Of a DNA stretch of 64,000 bases, positions 51,176 through 60,719 are shown in pieces. The notes beneath the pieces were generated by a model that ran no database searches, had not been told where the DNA came from, and saw only the letters and a program-made list of their open reading frames with translations. Made by a program: the position numbers and the translations under genes. Within the stretch, counting starts at the first letter, position 1; every line of letters starts with the position of its first letter. The stretch is from Bradyrhizobium sp. CCH5-F6 (GTDB taxonomy: Bacteria > Pseudomonadota > Alphaproteobacteria > Rhizobiales > Xanthobacteraceae), in contig NZ_LSIC01000101.1 in NCBI RefSeq assembly GCF_001556045.1, positions 110,193-174,192 of the forward strand. The letters are read 5' to 3'.

Positions 51176-52000
51176 ATGCCCGCAATCAATACCAACACTG
51201 CCGCCAACGCCGCGGTCCGTTACCTCAACATCAACTCCGCGCAAGAGACCAGCTCGCTATCGAAGCTGTCGAGCGGCTCGCGCATCACGTCGGCATCCGA
51301 TGACGCCGCCGGCCTTGCGATCTCCACGCGCATCTCCTCGGACGTCACCACACTGCAGCAGGCCGCGACAAACGCCTCGCAGGCCACCGCCATCCTTCAG
51401 ACCGCCGACGGCGGCGCGTCGAACATCTCGGACATTCTCGCTCGTATGAAGTCGCTGGCGTCCGAGTCTGCGTCGGGCACCACGACCGACTCCAGCCGCG
51501 CCTATATCCAATCGGAATTCTCGCAGCTCAATTCCGAAATCGACTCGATCGCGACCGGCACCCGCTATTCCGGCCAAAGCTTGCTCGACGGGTCCAGCGT
51601 GTTCTCGTCCGGCGTGTCCGTGCTGGTCGGCTCGGACGGCTCCGACACGATCACCATCACGTTGAGCAGCCTGACGTCGTCCTCTCTCGCTGTCTCCTCG
51701 CTTGACGTCAGCACCCAGTCTGGCGCGACATCGGCACTCGACGCCCTCGATACCGCGATCGACACCGTGTCTGCCGCTCGCGCCTCGATCGGCGCTCAGG
51801 AATCGCGGTTCAACTTCTCGTCGGATTCGATCTCGACCCAGACGCAGAACCTACAGGCGGCAAACTCCGCGATCAGAGACGTGGATATCGCGGCCGAGCA
51901 GTCCAAGCTGTCGTCGGCCGAAGTGAAGACACAGGCTGCCGTGTCGGCGCTGGCAGCTGCCAATCAGATGCCGCAGTACCTCCTCAAGCTCCTGGGCTGA
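51176..52000 (+). CDS. fliC: Flagellin
   Basis: Filament subunit of 274 residues, short for flagellin. N-terminal D0/D1 (NTAANAAVRYLNINSAQETSSLSKLSSGSRITSASDDAAGLAIS) and C-terminal D1/D0 (NLQAANSAIRDVDIAAEQSKL, VSALAAANQMPQYLLKLLG) are complete, with a short Ser/Thr-rich middle instead of large D2/D3 domains. AGGAG precedes ATG 51176. The Ser/Thr-rich middle would suit O-glycosylation by the genes on the opposite strand. Confidence 0.95.
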   Translation: MPAINTNTAANAAVRYLNINSAQETSSLSKLSSGSRITSASDDAAGLAISTRISSDVTTLQQAATNASQATAILQTADGGASNISDILARMKSLASESASGTTTDSSRAYIQSEFSQLNSEIDSIATGTRYSGQSLLDGSSVFSSGVSVLVGSDGSDTITITLSSLTSSSLAVSSLDVSTQSGATSALDALDTAIDTVSAARASIGAQESRFNFSSDSISTQTQNLQAANSAIRDVDIAAEQSKLSSAEVKTQAAVSALAAANQMPQYLLKLLG

Positions 52001-52010
52001 TGATCAACCG

Positions 52011-52037
52011 AGCGGGCCGGCATGAGGCCGGCCCGCT
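52011..52037 (+). terminator. Strong stem-loop between fliC and fliD
   Basis: Perfect 11-bp inverted repeat (AGCGGGCCGGC / GCCGGCCCGCT) with a five-base loop, ten bases after the flagellin stop; the following bases are TCCGACC rather than a T tract. Could lower read-through into fliD or protect the flagellin transcript, keeping flagellin well above cap protein. Confidence 0.6.
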
Positions 52038-52056
52038 TCCGACCTTGGGGTAGTCA

Positions 52057-53736
52057 GTGGCCAGCGTCAGCTCAACCAGCAGCTCGAGTTCAGGCGTCAC
52101 CGTGACCACGAGCGGGACGACCAATTCGAGCAGTATCGACTGGTCAGCGCTGATCCAGTCCGCCGTGGATGCGAAGACCGCGCAGGCGGATACGATCTCG
52201 ACCACCATCACGAACAACGAGGCCAAGATCGCGGCCTATCAGACGCTTCAGAGCGATCTGCAGACGCTGTACTCGGGCTTGTCGTCACTGTCCACCGCGG
52301 TGGTCAACTCGCTCTCCACCAGCGCGTTCGCGACGCGCGCGGCGAGCATCAGCTCGACCGGAGACGTGAGTGCTTCCTCGGCGCTCTCCATGACGATCAA
52401 GAGCGGAGCTGCGATCGGAGACCACACGCTGACGATCAGTCAGCTCGCCACTGCACACAAGGTTTCCGGCACTGCGCAATCGAGCCGGACCGATGAGCTC
52501 GGCTTCTCCGGCACGTTCTCGATTGGTCTGGAGGGCGGCAGCACGGCCGATATCACCGTTACCGACACGATGTCGCTCCAGGATGTCGTCGATGCCATCA
52601 ATGCTCAGACCTCGACGACGAATGTCCAGGCCTCGATCGTGCAGGTGTCCAGCACGTCGTTCCAGATGGTGCTGACGGGGACGGAGGATGCCGCCGACAT
52701 TGTCTATTCGAGCGCGTCCGGCGACGATATCATGAACGAGCTTGGCGTAACCGACAGCTCGGGCAGCTTCGCAAACGTGATCCAGGAGTCGCAATCGGCC
52801 GAGTTCTCGCTCGACGGCATCGCCATGAGCCGCGACACCAACGACATCTCCGACGTCCTCAGCGGGGTCACCTTCAGCCTGCTCCAGGCGACCCCGGACG
52901 GAACGTCGCTGAACATCAGCATTGAGACCGACACCAGCCAGATCCAGTCGGCGCTGGAGACGTTCGTGACCAACTACAATGCGTTTCGCGACGAGGTCAT
53001 CGCCCAGCAGGCGACGGCAACCGACGGCACGGCGGACTCCAGCGCGGTGCTGTTCGGCGACGGAACGATGCGCAACATAATGGATGCGCTCCAGAACGCT
53101 CTGAACACGACTGTAGCCGGCATGACCATGGCCGATCTCGGTCTGTCCTTCAACGAGAAGAACGAGCTCGAGCTGGATACCAGCACGCTGTCGGACATAC
53201 TGAGCACGAATCTGAGCGGCGTGACCACGCTGCTGTCGGCGCAGACCACGACGTCTTCGAGCCAGCTGAGCGTCGTCAACACCGGAACGTCGCCGCAATC
53301 CTTCACCCTTGATCTGGCGGTCGATGCCGACGGCAACCTTACCTCGGCCTCGGTCGGCGGCGACGCCTCGCTATTCACGATCAGCGGCACCACGATCATC
53401 GGCGCTTCCGGCTCCATCTACGCCGGAATGGCCTTCACCTATAGCGGGTCGACGTCGCAGTCGATCACGGTGGCGTCGACCTCGGGCATTGCAACGCAGC
53501 TCTATCGGATCGCGAAGGACAGCTCGTCGTCGACCGGCGCGCTGCAAACGCAGATTGACCGTCTGACGACCCGCGACGATGAGCTTCAGCAGAGGGTCGA
53601 CGACATCAACAGTGCGGCCTCCACGCTGCAGTCGCGGCTTGAGACGCAATACGCGAAGTACCAGGCGGCGATCGAGAGCGCCAACAGCACGCTCGATTAT
53701 CTCAAGGCCCTGCTCAATTCCAGCTCGAGTGATTGA
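52057..53736 (+). CDS. fliD: Flagellar filament cap protein
   Basis: 559 residues, Ser/Thr/Ala-rich. N-terminal coiled part (IQSAVDAKTAQADTIST), central HAP2 segments (LTISQLATAHKVSGTAQSS and SMSLQDVVDAI) and the C-terminal FLAGELLIN-HOOK-IN-like helix (TRDDELQQRVDDINSAASTL). Caps the growing filament and folds flagellin at its tip. GTG 52057 follows GGGG; it starts after the fliC/fliD stem-loop. The fliS gene begins inside its stop. Confidence 0.9.
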   Translation: MASVSSTSSSSSGVTVTTSGTTNSSSIDWSALIQSAVDAKTAQADTISTTITNNEAKIAAYQTLQSDLQTLYSGLSSLSTAVVNSLSTSAFATRAASISSTGDVSASSALSMTIKSGAAIGDHTLTISQLATAHKVSGTAQSSRTDELGFSGTFSIGLEGGSTADITVTDTMSLQDVVDAINAQTSTTNVQASIVQVSSTSFQMVLTGTEDAADIVYSSASGDDIMNELGVTDSSGSFANVIQESQSAEFSLDGIAMSRDTNDISDVLSGVTFSLLQATPDGTSLNISIETDTSQIQSALETFVTNYNAFRDEVIAQQATATDGTADSSAVLFGDGTMRNIMDALQNALNTTVAGMTMADLGLSFNEKNELELDTSTLSDILSTNLSGVTTLLSAQTTTSSSQLSVVNTGTSPQSFTLDLAVDADGNLTSASVGGDASLFTISGTTIIGASGSIYAGMAFTYSGSTSQSITVASTSGIATQLYRIAKDSSSSTGALQTQIDRLTTRDDELQQRVDDINSAASTLQSRLETQYAKYQAAIESANSTLDYLKALLNSSSSD

Positions 53737-54164
53737 TGATGCATAATCCGACGACATACATGGCCAACCAGGCCTATCGGGGAACGGCAACGAGCGTTCC
53801 GCCGCTCAAGGCGGTGTCGATGCTGCTCGGCGGCACGATCACCTGCCTCCAGAAATCGCTGAACGCTCAGGAGGCAAGGCGCTTCGAGGAGGCGCACGAA
53901 CACCTCATGACGGCGACCGCGATCCTGCGCGGGCTGAGCCACAATCTCGACTTTGCCAAGGGTGGGGCGGTGGCGGAGCGGATGTTCCAGACCTACAACG
54001 CCCTGATACTGGCGAGCCTCAAGGCCTACGGCCGGCCGCATGCCCACGAGAGTTTTCGGCGAATCATCGCCGGGCTGACCGAGTTGCGGGAGGCCTGGGA
54101 GTTCGTCGATGCCACCTTGCGGAGCAGTAAGGCGGGGCCGCCCGATTCGACCTGCACGGGCTGA
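53736..54164 (+). CDS. fliS: Flagellin export chaperone FliS
   Basis: 142 residues of the FliS type: YRGTATSVPPLKAVSMLLGGTITCLQKSL, then EAHEHLMTATAILRGLSHNLDF, an all-helical protein that binds the C-terminus of flagellin and prevents early polymerisation. ATG 53736 overlaps the fliD stop (TGATG); other in-frame starts one or two codons away are possible. Confidence 0.82.
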   Translation: MMHNPTTYMANQAYRGTATSVPPLKAVSMLLGGTITCLQKSLNAQEARRFEEAHEHLMTATAILRGLSHNLDFAKGGAVAERMFQTYNALILASLKAYGRPHAHESFRRIIAGLTELREAWEFVDATLRSSKAGPPDSTCTG

Positions 54165-54325
54165 AGCGGGTGTTCCTCCGCAAGGGGAAGGGGCGTCGAG
54201 GGACGTTGTTTGGCCCAATTTCCGTAGGCCTACCCCGGCTTTTGGCGCCCGAAGCCGCCGAAATCCAGTTTCCGCCTCGCCTGCAATGCTTTATGACGGG
54301 CTGATTGAGGCGGGACCGGCGGGCG

Positions 54326-54598
54326 ATGGACGTCACCGAGTTTGAGGAACTGATCGACCGGCTGGGCGAGGATCTCTCCCTCTGGCCCGACGATCGGCGC
54401 TTGCTTGCCGAAGAGCTGCTGGCGCACTCGTCGGCTGCGCAAGCCTTGCTGGAAGAGGCGCGCATCTTGCGCCAAGCGCTCGCCTCGCCCGCGGTCCGCG
54501 CGCCCAAGGGACTCGCCGACCGCATCGTCGCCGCCGCGGCGAAAATGAAAGGCGATACCGCCGAGCCGCGCACGGAAGGCGAGACGGCGGAGAGCTGA
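54326..54598 (+). CDS. Small hypothetical protein
   Basis: 90 residues, MDVTEFEELIDRLGEDLSLWPDDRR onwards; acidic helices, no signal or membrane helix. The WPDDRR motif with following helices recalls small rhizobial proteins of unknown function. It lies between fliS and flgD. ATG 54326 is preferred to a GTG/ATG 21 bases earlier. Confidence 0.6.
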   Translation: MDVTEFEELIDRLGEDLSLWPDDRRLLAEELLAHSSAAQALLEEARILRQALASPAVRAPKGLADRIVAAAAKMKGDTAEPRTEGETAES

Positions 54599-54957
54599 AG
54601 GGCTTCCCTTTCTATCCTCGTATATTCCGATCGCCCGTGGGCGACGAAGCTTTCCGATCGTCGTGGCCGGGCCTGACCCGGTGATCCATGTCTTGCTTCG
54701 CGCGACAAGCAACGTGGATGCCCGAGACAAGTCCGGGCGTGACGACGTCTCGGAACGAGGCTCGATCACCGCAGCAGATCAGCGTGAGACCGTCGCATCA
54801 CTAGCGCGTACACGGCAGATTTTGCCGTGTCGAAAGCCGCTTTCGCGCGAGTGAATCTGCGCCTGAATCCGCGCGCCCACCCGTTTCATCAGCACACAGA
54901 TTTCAAGCTCCGCAGACGACACCTCGTCAACGCGGTGCGGGAAAGCCGGAGTTTCTG
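54599..54957. other. Intergenic region fliS side / flgD
   Basis: About 360 bases with the palindromic repeat at 54660-54746 and no gene. The last bases are the flgD leader with GGAG before its ATG. No clear promoter element recognised beyond that. Confidence 0.5.
54660..54746. repeat. Dispersed Bradyrhizobium-type palindromic repeat
   Basis: Begins GTCGTGGCCGGGCCTGACC and ends with GACAAGTCCGGGCGTGACGAC; the ends are inverted copies with GTCGT/ACGAC tips and a central GATCCATGT/ACGTGGAT pair. This pattern is a common intergenic repeat of Bradyrhizobium and Rhodopseudomonas genomes, from memory of such sequences; no other copy lies in this window. Confidence 0.7.
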
Positions 54958-55626
54958 ATGACCGTTTCCGCAACGAGTTCTGCGTCGACCGCCACGACGA
55001 CGATATCGTCGTCGTCGAGCACGTCATCCAATTCGACGCTGACATCCAGCGATTTTCTGACGCTGCTCGTCAGCGAGCTCCAGAACCAGAACCCGCTGGA
55101 TGCGACCTCGACTACCGATCTCGTCAATCAGCTCACCTCTTACGCGAATTTCACCTCCCAGCAGTCGATCAATTCCAATCTCAGCTCGCTCGCGAGCTCG
55201 TTCTCGAGCCTGGTGACGCTGAATTCGGTGAACTACATCGGCCATACCGTCGAGGCGAAGACGGACACCTCGACGCTGACTAACGGTTCGGCGACCTACG
55301 GCTACTCGCTGTCCTCGGCCGCATCCGACGTGTCGATCAGCATTCAGGACTCCGCAGGCAACACGGTGTGGACCGGCACCGGGACCGGCAATGCCGGATC
55401 GAACAGCTTCACCTGGGATGGCAAGGACTCCAGCGGCAACCAGCTCTCCGACGGCGGCCAGTACACGATCTCCGTGACCGCGACGAATTCCACCGGCAAC
55501 TCGGTCCTCAACTACACGACAGTGACCGGCACCGTGACGGGCATCGACACCTCGACCTCAACACCCTCGCTCACGGTCAACGGAATTTCCGTTAGCGCAG
55601 CCAACATCATCGGCGTCACATCCTGA
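54958..55626 (+). CDS. flgD: Flagellar hook capping protein
   Basis: 222 residues. LTSSDFLTLLVSELQNQNPLDATSTTDL matches the FlgD N-terminal motif and the C-terminal region (SFTWDGKDSSGNQLSDGGQYTI) is the FlgD tudor/FnIII-like domain. It caps the hook during assembly and is lost before the filament forms. GGAG lies six bases before ATG 54958. flgE follows after 19 bases. Confidence 0.92.
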   Translation: MTVSATSSASTATTTISSSSSTSSNSTLTSSDFLTLLVSELQNQNPLDATSTTDLVNQLTSYANFTSQQSINSNLSSLASSFSSLVTLNSVNYIGHTVEAKTDTSTLTNGSATYGYSLSSAASDVSISIQDSAGNTVWTGTGTGNAGSNSFTWDGKDSSGNQLSDGGQYTISVTATNSTGNSVLNYTTVTGTVTGIDTSTSTPSLTVNGISVSAANIIGVTS

Positions 55627-55645
55627 TTTCTTACGGAGTTCCATC

Positions 55646-56911
55646 ATGAGTCTCAGCGGAGCATTGTCCTCGGCGATCTCGGCGCTCAGTGCGCAGAGCC
55701 AGTCCCTGTCGATGATCAGCGACAACATCGCCAATTCCGACACGACCGCCTACAAGACGACGACCGGGATGTTCGACGCGCTCGTGACGGCGTCGAGCAA
55801 CACGACCTCTTATGCCTCGGGCGGCGTCACCATCTCGGGCCGCGCCAACATCACCCAGCAGGGCCTGCTGGCCGCGACTTCCAACGCCACAGACGTCGCG
55901 ATCCAGGGCTCTGGCTTCTTCGTTGTGACCGACGCCAAGTCGGGCGGAACCGTCGCCTACACTCGCAACGGTGCCTTCACCACCGACAACGCCGGCTATC
56001 TCCAGAACGACGGCTACTACCTCGAGGGTTGGCGCACCGACGCGGACGGCAACGTCGTCGGCAACGAATCGGCGGGCAATCTCGAGCCCATCAACACCCA
56101 GGTCGCCTCGACCAGCGGCAGCGCCACCACCAAGACCACGATCGCCGCCAATTTGCCCTCGGACGCCGCGACGGGCGACACCTATACCAGCTCGATGACG
56201 GTCTACGATTCGCTTGGCGCCGCGAATTCGATGCAGATCACCTGGTCCAAGACCGGCGCCAACACCTGGAGCGCGAGCTTCGCCAATCCGACCTCGGCCT
56301 CCGACACGACGACCGCGACCGGTACGGCTTCCGGTACGATCGACATCACCTTCAACAGCGATGGCTCGCTGGCCAGCACCAGCCCGGACCCGGCGACCGT
56401 CTCGATTACCGGCTGGACCGACGGCGCGGCCGACAGCACCATCACCCTGTCGCTCGGCACCGCCGGAAAGACCGACGGTCTGACCCAATACGCGTCCGGC
56501 GAGACGACGCCGTCTGTCAACGTCACCAGCATCGAATCGGATGGTCTGTCCTACGGCAAGCTGTCCAGCATCTCGATCGGCAAGAACGGCGTGGTCAATG
56601 CGACCTATTCCAACGGCGAGACGATCGCGATCTACAAGATCGCGGTGGCGACGTTCGCCGACCCCAATGGGCTCGCCGCTTCGAGCAACGGGATCTATTC
56701 GGCGACCGTGACGTCGGGAAATGCCTCCTTGCAGGGCTCCGGTGAGAACGGGGCGGGCACGATCTACGGCAGCGAGCTGGAATCCTCCACCACGGACACC
56801 AGCAGCCAGTTCTCGAGCATGATCTCGGCGCAGCAGGCCTATTCAGCCGCCTCTCAGGTGATCTCCACCGTCAACAAGATGTACGACACCCTGATTTCGG
56901 CGATGAGGTGA
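55646..56911 (+). CDS. flgE: Flagellar hook protein
   Basis: 421 residues with the axial-protein N-terminus (SGALSSAISALSAQSQSLSMISDNIANSDTTAYK) and C-terminus (GTIYGSELESSTTDTSSQFSSMISAQQAYSAASQVISTVNKMYDTLI). Forms the hook joining basal body and filament. GGAG precedes the start. The following gene begins four bases later. Confidence 0.93.
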   Translation: MSLSGALSSAISALSAQSQSLSMISDNIANSDTTAYKTTTGMFDALVTASSNTTSYASGGVTISGRANITQQGLLAATSNATDVAIQGSGFFVVTDAKSGGTVAYTRNGAFTTDNAGYLQNDGYYLEGWRTDADGNVVGNESAGNLEPINTQVASTSGSATTKTTIAANLPSDAATGDTYTSSMTVYDSLGAANSMQITWSKTGANTWSASFANPTSASDTTTATGTASGTIDITFNSDGSLASTSPDPATVSITGWTDGAADSTITLSLGTAGKTDGLTQYASGETTPSVNVTSIESDGLSYGKLSSISIGKNGVVNATYSNGETIAIYKIAVATFADPNGLAASSNGIYSATVTSGNASLQGSGENGAGTIYGSELESSTTDTSSQFSSMISAQQAYSAASQVISTVNKMYDTLISAMR

Positions 56912-56914
56912 GTG

Positions 56915-57175
56915 ATGCGCAGTCAGGAAGCCGGGGCGGCCGGAGAGGCGCTGCTGCGTCGGCTGCAACGGCTGGTGGGGCGGGCCGCGACCGTCGACGG
57001 CCGCGACCGCAAGCAATTGCTCGCACTTATCGACGACCTCGGGACGACCCGTCTCGGCCTGATGCGGGAATGCGCGGAGGTCGAGAACGAGATGAGGCAG
57101 GCAACTGTCAGGAAGACCGCGATCGGTGCATATCTGCGCAGCTCGCAGGTCGGACGCGGCAAACGGAATAACTAG
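56915..57175 (+). CDS. Small coiled protein, likely flagellar chaperone or accessory
   Basis: About 86 residues, MRSQEAGAAGEALLRRLQRLVG onwards, helical and charged, no known domain. ATG 56915 (GAGG six bases upstream) follows the flgE stop. With the next gene it sits between flgE and flgK, the place of flagellar assembly chaperones; FlgN/FliT-like roles are inference. Confidence 0.6.
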   Translation: MRSQEAGAAGEALLRRLQRLVGRAATVDGRDRKQLLALIDDLGTTRLGLMRECAEVENEMRQATVRKTAIGAYLRSSQVGRGKRNN

Positions 57176-57181
57176 AAGGCG

Positions 57182-57643
57182 ATGACCATGACTGTAGCCA
57201 AAGCCACGAGGACGAACGCCGCAATCGGCGACACACGGATCAAGTCGCTGATCGCGCTCATCGACGTCCTGACCGCGCTTGTCGCCGAGGAGAACATGGA
57301 GCTCGCCAGGGGCCTGCCGGCCTCGCGCCTGAAGCAGGTCGACGAGAAGAACCGCCTGGCTGAAATGTTCGAACGCACCGTTGCCGAGTGCGCGGCGGGC
57401 ACGACCAGCTTGAACGTACCGGACCGGATTCTGCGCGAGCAGCTCATGGAGCGGATCCTGAAGCTGCGTGCGGCGATGGACGAGAATCTGGTTCGCCTGC
57501 GCGCTGCGATCGAGGCCAGCAATCGTCGCATCGAGGCCGTCATGCAGGCGATCCGCGAGCAGATTGCGACGGTGTCGCCCTATGGCGCCTCCGGCCGGGT
57601 CGCCGCACGCCCCGTCTCCAGCGGCACCAGCCGCAGCGCCTGA
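57182..57643 (+). CDS. FlgN-like flagellar chaperone
   Basis: 153 residues, all-helical, with IKSLIALIDVLTALVAEENMEL, LKQVDEKNRLAEMFERTV and a long final helix; the layout resembles FlgN, which escorts FlgK and FlgL. Starts at ATG 57182 or 57188. It is followed by flgK, whose product would be the client. Family membership is not certain. Confidence 0.65.
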   Translation: MTMTVAKATRTNAAIGDTRIKSLIALIDVLTALVAEENMELARGLPASRLKQVDEKNRLAEMFERTVAECAAGTTSLNVPDRILREQLMERILKLRAAMDENLVRLRAAIEASNRRIEAVMQAIREQIATVSPYGASGRVAARPVSSGTSRSA

Positions 57644-57656
57644 CCGAAGGTCCGCC

Positions 57657-59432
57657 GTGTCACTCAACATCGCACGATCGGTCGCCTTCAGCGGGTTGTC
57701 GGCCACGTCGGTTCAGATCAGCGTGACGTCGTCGAACATCTCGAACGCGGACACGACGGGGTACACCAAGAAGACTGCGAGCCAGTCGAGCAGCGTCACC
57801 AACGGCGTCGGCACCGGTGTTGCGGTGACCGGCATCACCTCGACGGTCGACAAGCTGCTGCTGAAGTCACTGGTCGGGGCGATCTCCGACCTCGGGTCGG
57901 CCGATACGACCAATAGCTATCTGACCTCGCTCGAAAAGCTCTACGGCTCGACCAGCAGCACCGATGGTAGCTCCACGGGCACCTCGCTTGCGAACAGCAT
58001 TGCCGCGCTGGAATCGGCCTTGTCGTCGCTGGAGAGCTCGCCGAGCAGCGCCTCCCTGCAATCCAACGTCGTCGGTGCGCTCGACGACGTCGCGAGCCAG
58101 TTGCGGGAGACGTCGAGCGGGATCCAGAAGCTCCGCGGCAACGCCGACCAGGACATCGCGTCCTCGATCGACGAGGTCAACGCGGACCTGCAGCAGATCG
58201 CGGACCTGAACGCGCAGATCAAGCAGACGGCGGCAGCCGGCCAGTCCACCGCGGACCTGGAAGACCAGCGCAACACCGCGCTCCAGGACCTCGCCTCCAA
58301 GATGAACATCAGCTACTTCACGGCGTCGAACGGCGATCTCCAGATCTATACCACGTCAGGCCAGGCGCTGGTCGACAGTTCTGCCCACGCGATCAGCTAT
58401 ACCACCGCCTCCAGCGTCACGGCGTCGACGACCTACACTGCCGGTTCCTCCACCAGCGGTTTCAGTGCCATCACGGTGAACGGGGTCGATATCACCTCCC
58501 AGATCGCCGGCGGTGATATCGGCGCGCTGATTACGCTTCGCGATGAGACGTTGCCGGCTGCCCAGTCCCAGCTCGACCAGCTGGCGCAGCAGCTCGCCTC
58601 CGCAATGAACAGCGTCTCGAACGGCGCGTCCTCGGTGCCGGCGCCGACGAGCCTGACCGGCACGACGAGCGTGACCGCCGGCATGGCACTCGCCGCCAGC
58701 GGCACGGTGCGTATTGCGGTCACTGACCAGAGCGGCAGTCTGGTCTCCTACAGCGATCTCGATCTGTCGTCTTATTCCACGGTCGGCGATCTCGTCACCG
58801 CCGTCAACGGCATCTCGGGATTGTCGGCTTCGATCGATGCGGACGGCCATTTCTCGATCACGGCGACCGGGTCCGGCAACGGCGTCGCGATCAACGAGAT
58901 GACGAGCTCGGTGGGAAGCACCAGCGAGGGATTTTCGGAGTATTTCGGGCTCAACGACGTCGTGACCGGAACGAGCGCGTCGGATATCGCAGTCGACAGC
59001 AAGATCTTGTCGGGAACGAACGGGCTGCAGCTGGCGACGCTGGATTCGTCGTCGCCCTTGACTGTTGGCAGCACGGTGCTGTCATCGGGCTCGGCCACGG
59101 TGATCAATGCCTTCTACGATGCGCTCACGAACGCACGGACATTTGCCTCGACGGGTGGGCTTGCCGCGACCACCGGATCCCTTGCTGATTATGCCTCCAC
59201 CATCGTAGCCGATGTCGCGAGCAAATCCTCGCAGGCGTCCACCAGTTACACGGCCAAGGAGACCGCGCAGTCGACCTACGCGAACTCGCTGTCGTCGCAA
59301 TCGGGAGTCAATCTCGACGAGGAATCGGCGACGCTCAGCACGCTCCAGAACAAATATTCGGCGGCCTCCGCGCTGATTGAGGCCATCAACTCCATGTACT
59401 CGGCATTGCTCGCCGCGGTACAGTCGGCATAG
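57657..59432 (+). CDS. flgK: Flagellar hook-filament junction protein 1
   Basis: 591 residues. The start SLNIARSVAFSGLSATSVQISVTSSNISNADTTGYTKK matches FlgK, as do ALDDVASQLRETSSGIQ, the RDETLPAAQSQLDQLAQQLA segment and the C-terminal NLDEESATLSTLQNKYSAASALIEAINSMYSALL. The start is GTG 57657 with GAAGG six bases upstream; the frame is open upstream within the preceding gene. flgL follows by 14 bases. Confidence 0.92.
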   Translation: MSLNIARSVAFSGLSATSVQISVTSSNISNADTTGYTKKTASQSSSVTNGVGTGVAVTGITSTVDKLLLKSLVGAISDLGSADTTNSYLTSLEKLYGSTSSTDGSSTGTSLANSIAALESALSSLESSPSSASLQSNVVGALDDVASQLRETSSGIQKLRGNADQDIASSIDEVNADLQQIADLNAQIKQTAAAGQSTADLEDQRNTALQDLASKMNISYFTASNGDLQIYTTSGQALVDSSAHAISYTTASSVTASTTYTAGSSTSGFSAITVNGVDITSQIAGGDIGALITLRDETLPAAQSQLDQLAQQLASAMNSVSNGASSVPAPTSLTGTTSVTAGMALAASGTVRIAVTDQSGSLVSYSDLDLSSYSTVGDLVTAVNGISGLSASIDADGHFSITATGSGNGVAINEMTSSVGSTSEGFSEYFGLNDVVTGTSASDIAVDSKILSGTNGLQLATLDSSSPLTVGSTVLSSGSATVINAFYDALTNARTFASTGGLAATTGSLADYASTIVADVASKSSQASTSYTAKETAQSTYANSLSSQSGVNLDEESATLSTLQNKYSAASALIEAINSMYSALLAAVQSA

Positions 59433-59446
59433 GAGGGAACTGAAGC

Positions 59447-60358
59447 ATGGTGGCGATGCGGGTCGCGACCTTCGCGCAGTCGAGCAAGATGATCTCCGAC
59501 GCGCTGCGCGTGCAGGCGGTCATGGCGGAGAAGCAGGTCCAGGAATCGTCGGGCATCATCTCGAGCGATCTCGGCGGCTACGGCTCGGACGCCCAGCACG
59601 TCGTCAACCTCCAGGTCTCGGTGACGCGCGCGCAGTCCTATATCGATGCCGCGACGCTCGCCGGCAGCAAGGTGCAGGTGATGTACTCGGCGGTCGGTTC
59701 GATGACCGACATCATCACTCAACTTCGTTCCCAGCTCAGCGCCGCCTCGACCGGAAGCTCGACCGAGACGGACTCGGTGATCAGCTCCGCCCGGCAGATG
59801 CTCGAGCAGATGGCATCGATCATGAACACGCAATATGACGGCCAATATGTCTTTGCCGGCGGCAAGACGGACGCGGCCCCGGCCGATCTCACGGGCTTTT
59901 CGTCTGGAACGGGGTCCCTTACCACCGCGGACACCAGCTATTACGGTGGCGACGACGAGATCGCCTCGGTGCGTGTCGCCGCCGGTGAAACCGTTTCCTA
60001 TGGTGTCACCGCCGACAATTCGGCGTTCGAGGAGGCGATGCGTGTGCTGAAATTCGTGGCCAACAGCACCTCGCTGTCATCCGCGGACATCTCCAGCGCG
60101 CTCGATCTCGCCAGCGCGGCGCTCGATGACACCGCGGCCGTGCAGGCGAAGCTTTCCATGGCGGCGTCCTCGATCGAGACGGCAAGCGCCCATCAGACCG
60201 ACTACAAGAGCTACGCCGAGACGTTGTCGAGCGACCTCACCAGCGTCGACGTCGCCGCGATTACCGCGGAGCTCTCGACATACGAGTCGCAACTTACCGC
60301 GTCCTATTCAGCGCTCGGCAAGATCCTGAGCCTGAATCTGGCGAGCTATCTGAAATAA
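59447..60358 (+). CDS. flgL: Flagellar hook-filament junction protein 3
   Basis: 303 residues with flagellin-like ends: RVATFAQSSKMISDALRVQAVMAEKQVQESSG and QMLEQMASIMNTQYDGQYVFAGGKTDAAP, typical of FlgL. GGAGG lies upstream of ATG 59447. Joins hook to filament with FlgK. Last gene of the flagellar run in this window. Confidence 0.88.
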   Translation: MVAMRVATFAQSSKMISDALRVQAVMAEKQVQESSGIISSDLGGYGSDAQHVVNLQVSVTRAQSYIDAATLAGSKVQVMYSAVGSMTDIITQLRSQLSAASTGSSTETDSVISSARQMLEQMASIMNTQYDGQYVFAGGKTDAAPADLTGFSSGTGSLTTADTSYYGGDDEIASVRVAAGETVSYGVTADNSAFEEAMRVLKFVANSTSLSSADISSALDLASAALDDTAAVQAKLSMAASSIETASAHQTDYKSYAETLSSDLTSVDVAAITAELSTYESQLTASYSALGKILSLNLASYLK

Positions 60359-60719
60359 CTATTCCGATTGCAATGAAGCCGTCATCGCGACGTGCAACCC
60401 GGCCAACGGGATCACTGGTTTCACCCGGTCGTTCAGCTTGCTGAATATCTATTCGGGCATTTAATGTACAAACCAGGTTGGGCTATCGGCCCGATTTACG
60501 AGTCTCGGCTGGTCTACATACTTCGTCGTGCCCCCGCGGAAAATTCCGCTTCCCATTCAGCAGTTTCCGCATGGATTCAGCGCCGTGTGGGCGGAGGCTT
60601 CGCGCATGGTTCAATTGTGCAGCGGATTTTTATTATACGGTAAATATCTAAAACCCGTTGTCAATTACTGCCGATCACGTAAGCTGACCTCGTCCAAGTT
60701 CGTTCGGCTGGAGGACGCG
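60359..60719. other. Intergenic region after flgL
   Basis: About 360 bases with no supported gene. It has the inverted repeat at 60536-60549 and the leader of the next small gene. A longer frame for that gene starts at 60528, but the strong GGAGG before 60720 places the true start later. Confidence 0.5.
60536..60549. repeat. Inverted repeat GCGGAA-AA-TTCCGC
   Basis: Six-base inverted arms with a two-base centre, 170 bases before the following gene. Possible operator; no second copy noted. Confidence 0.3.
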
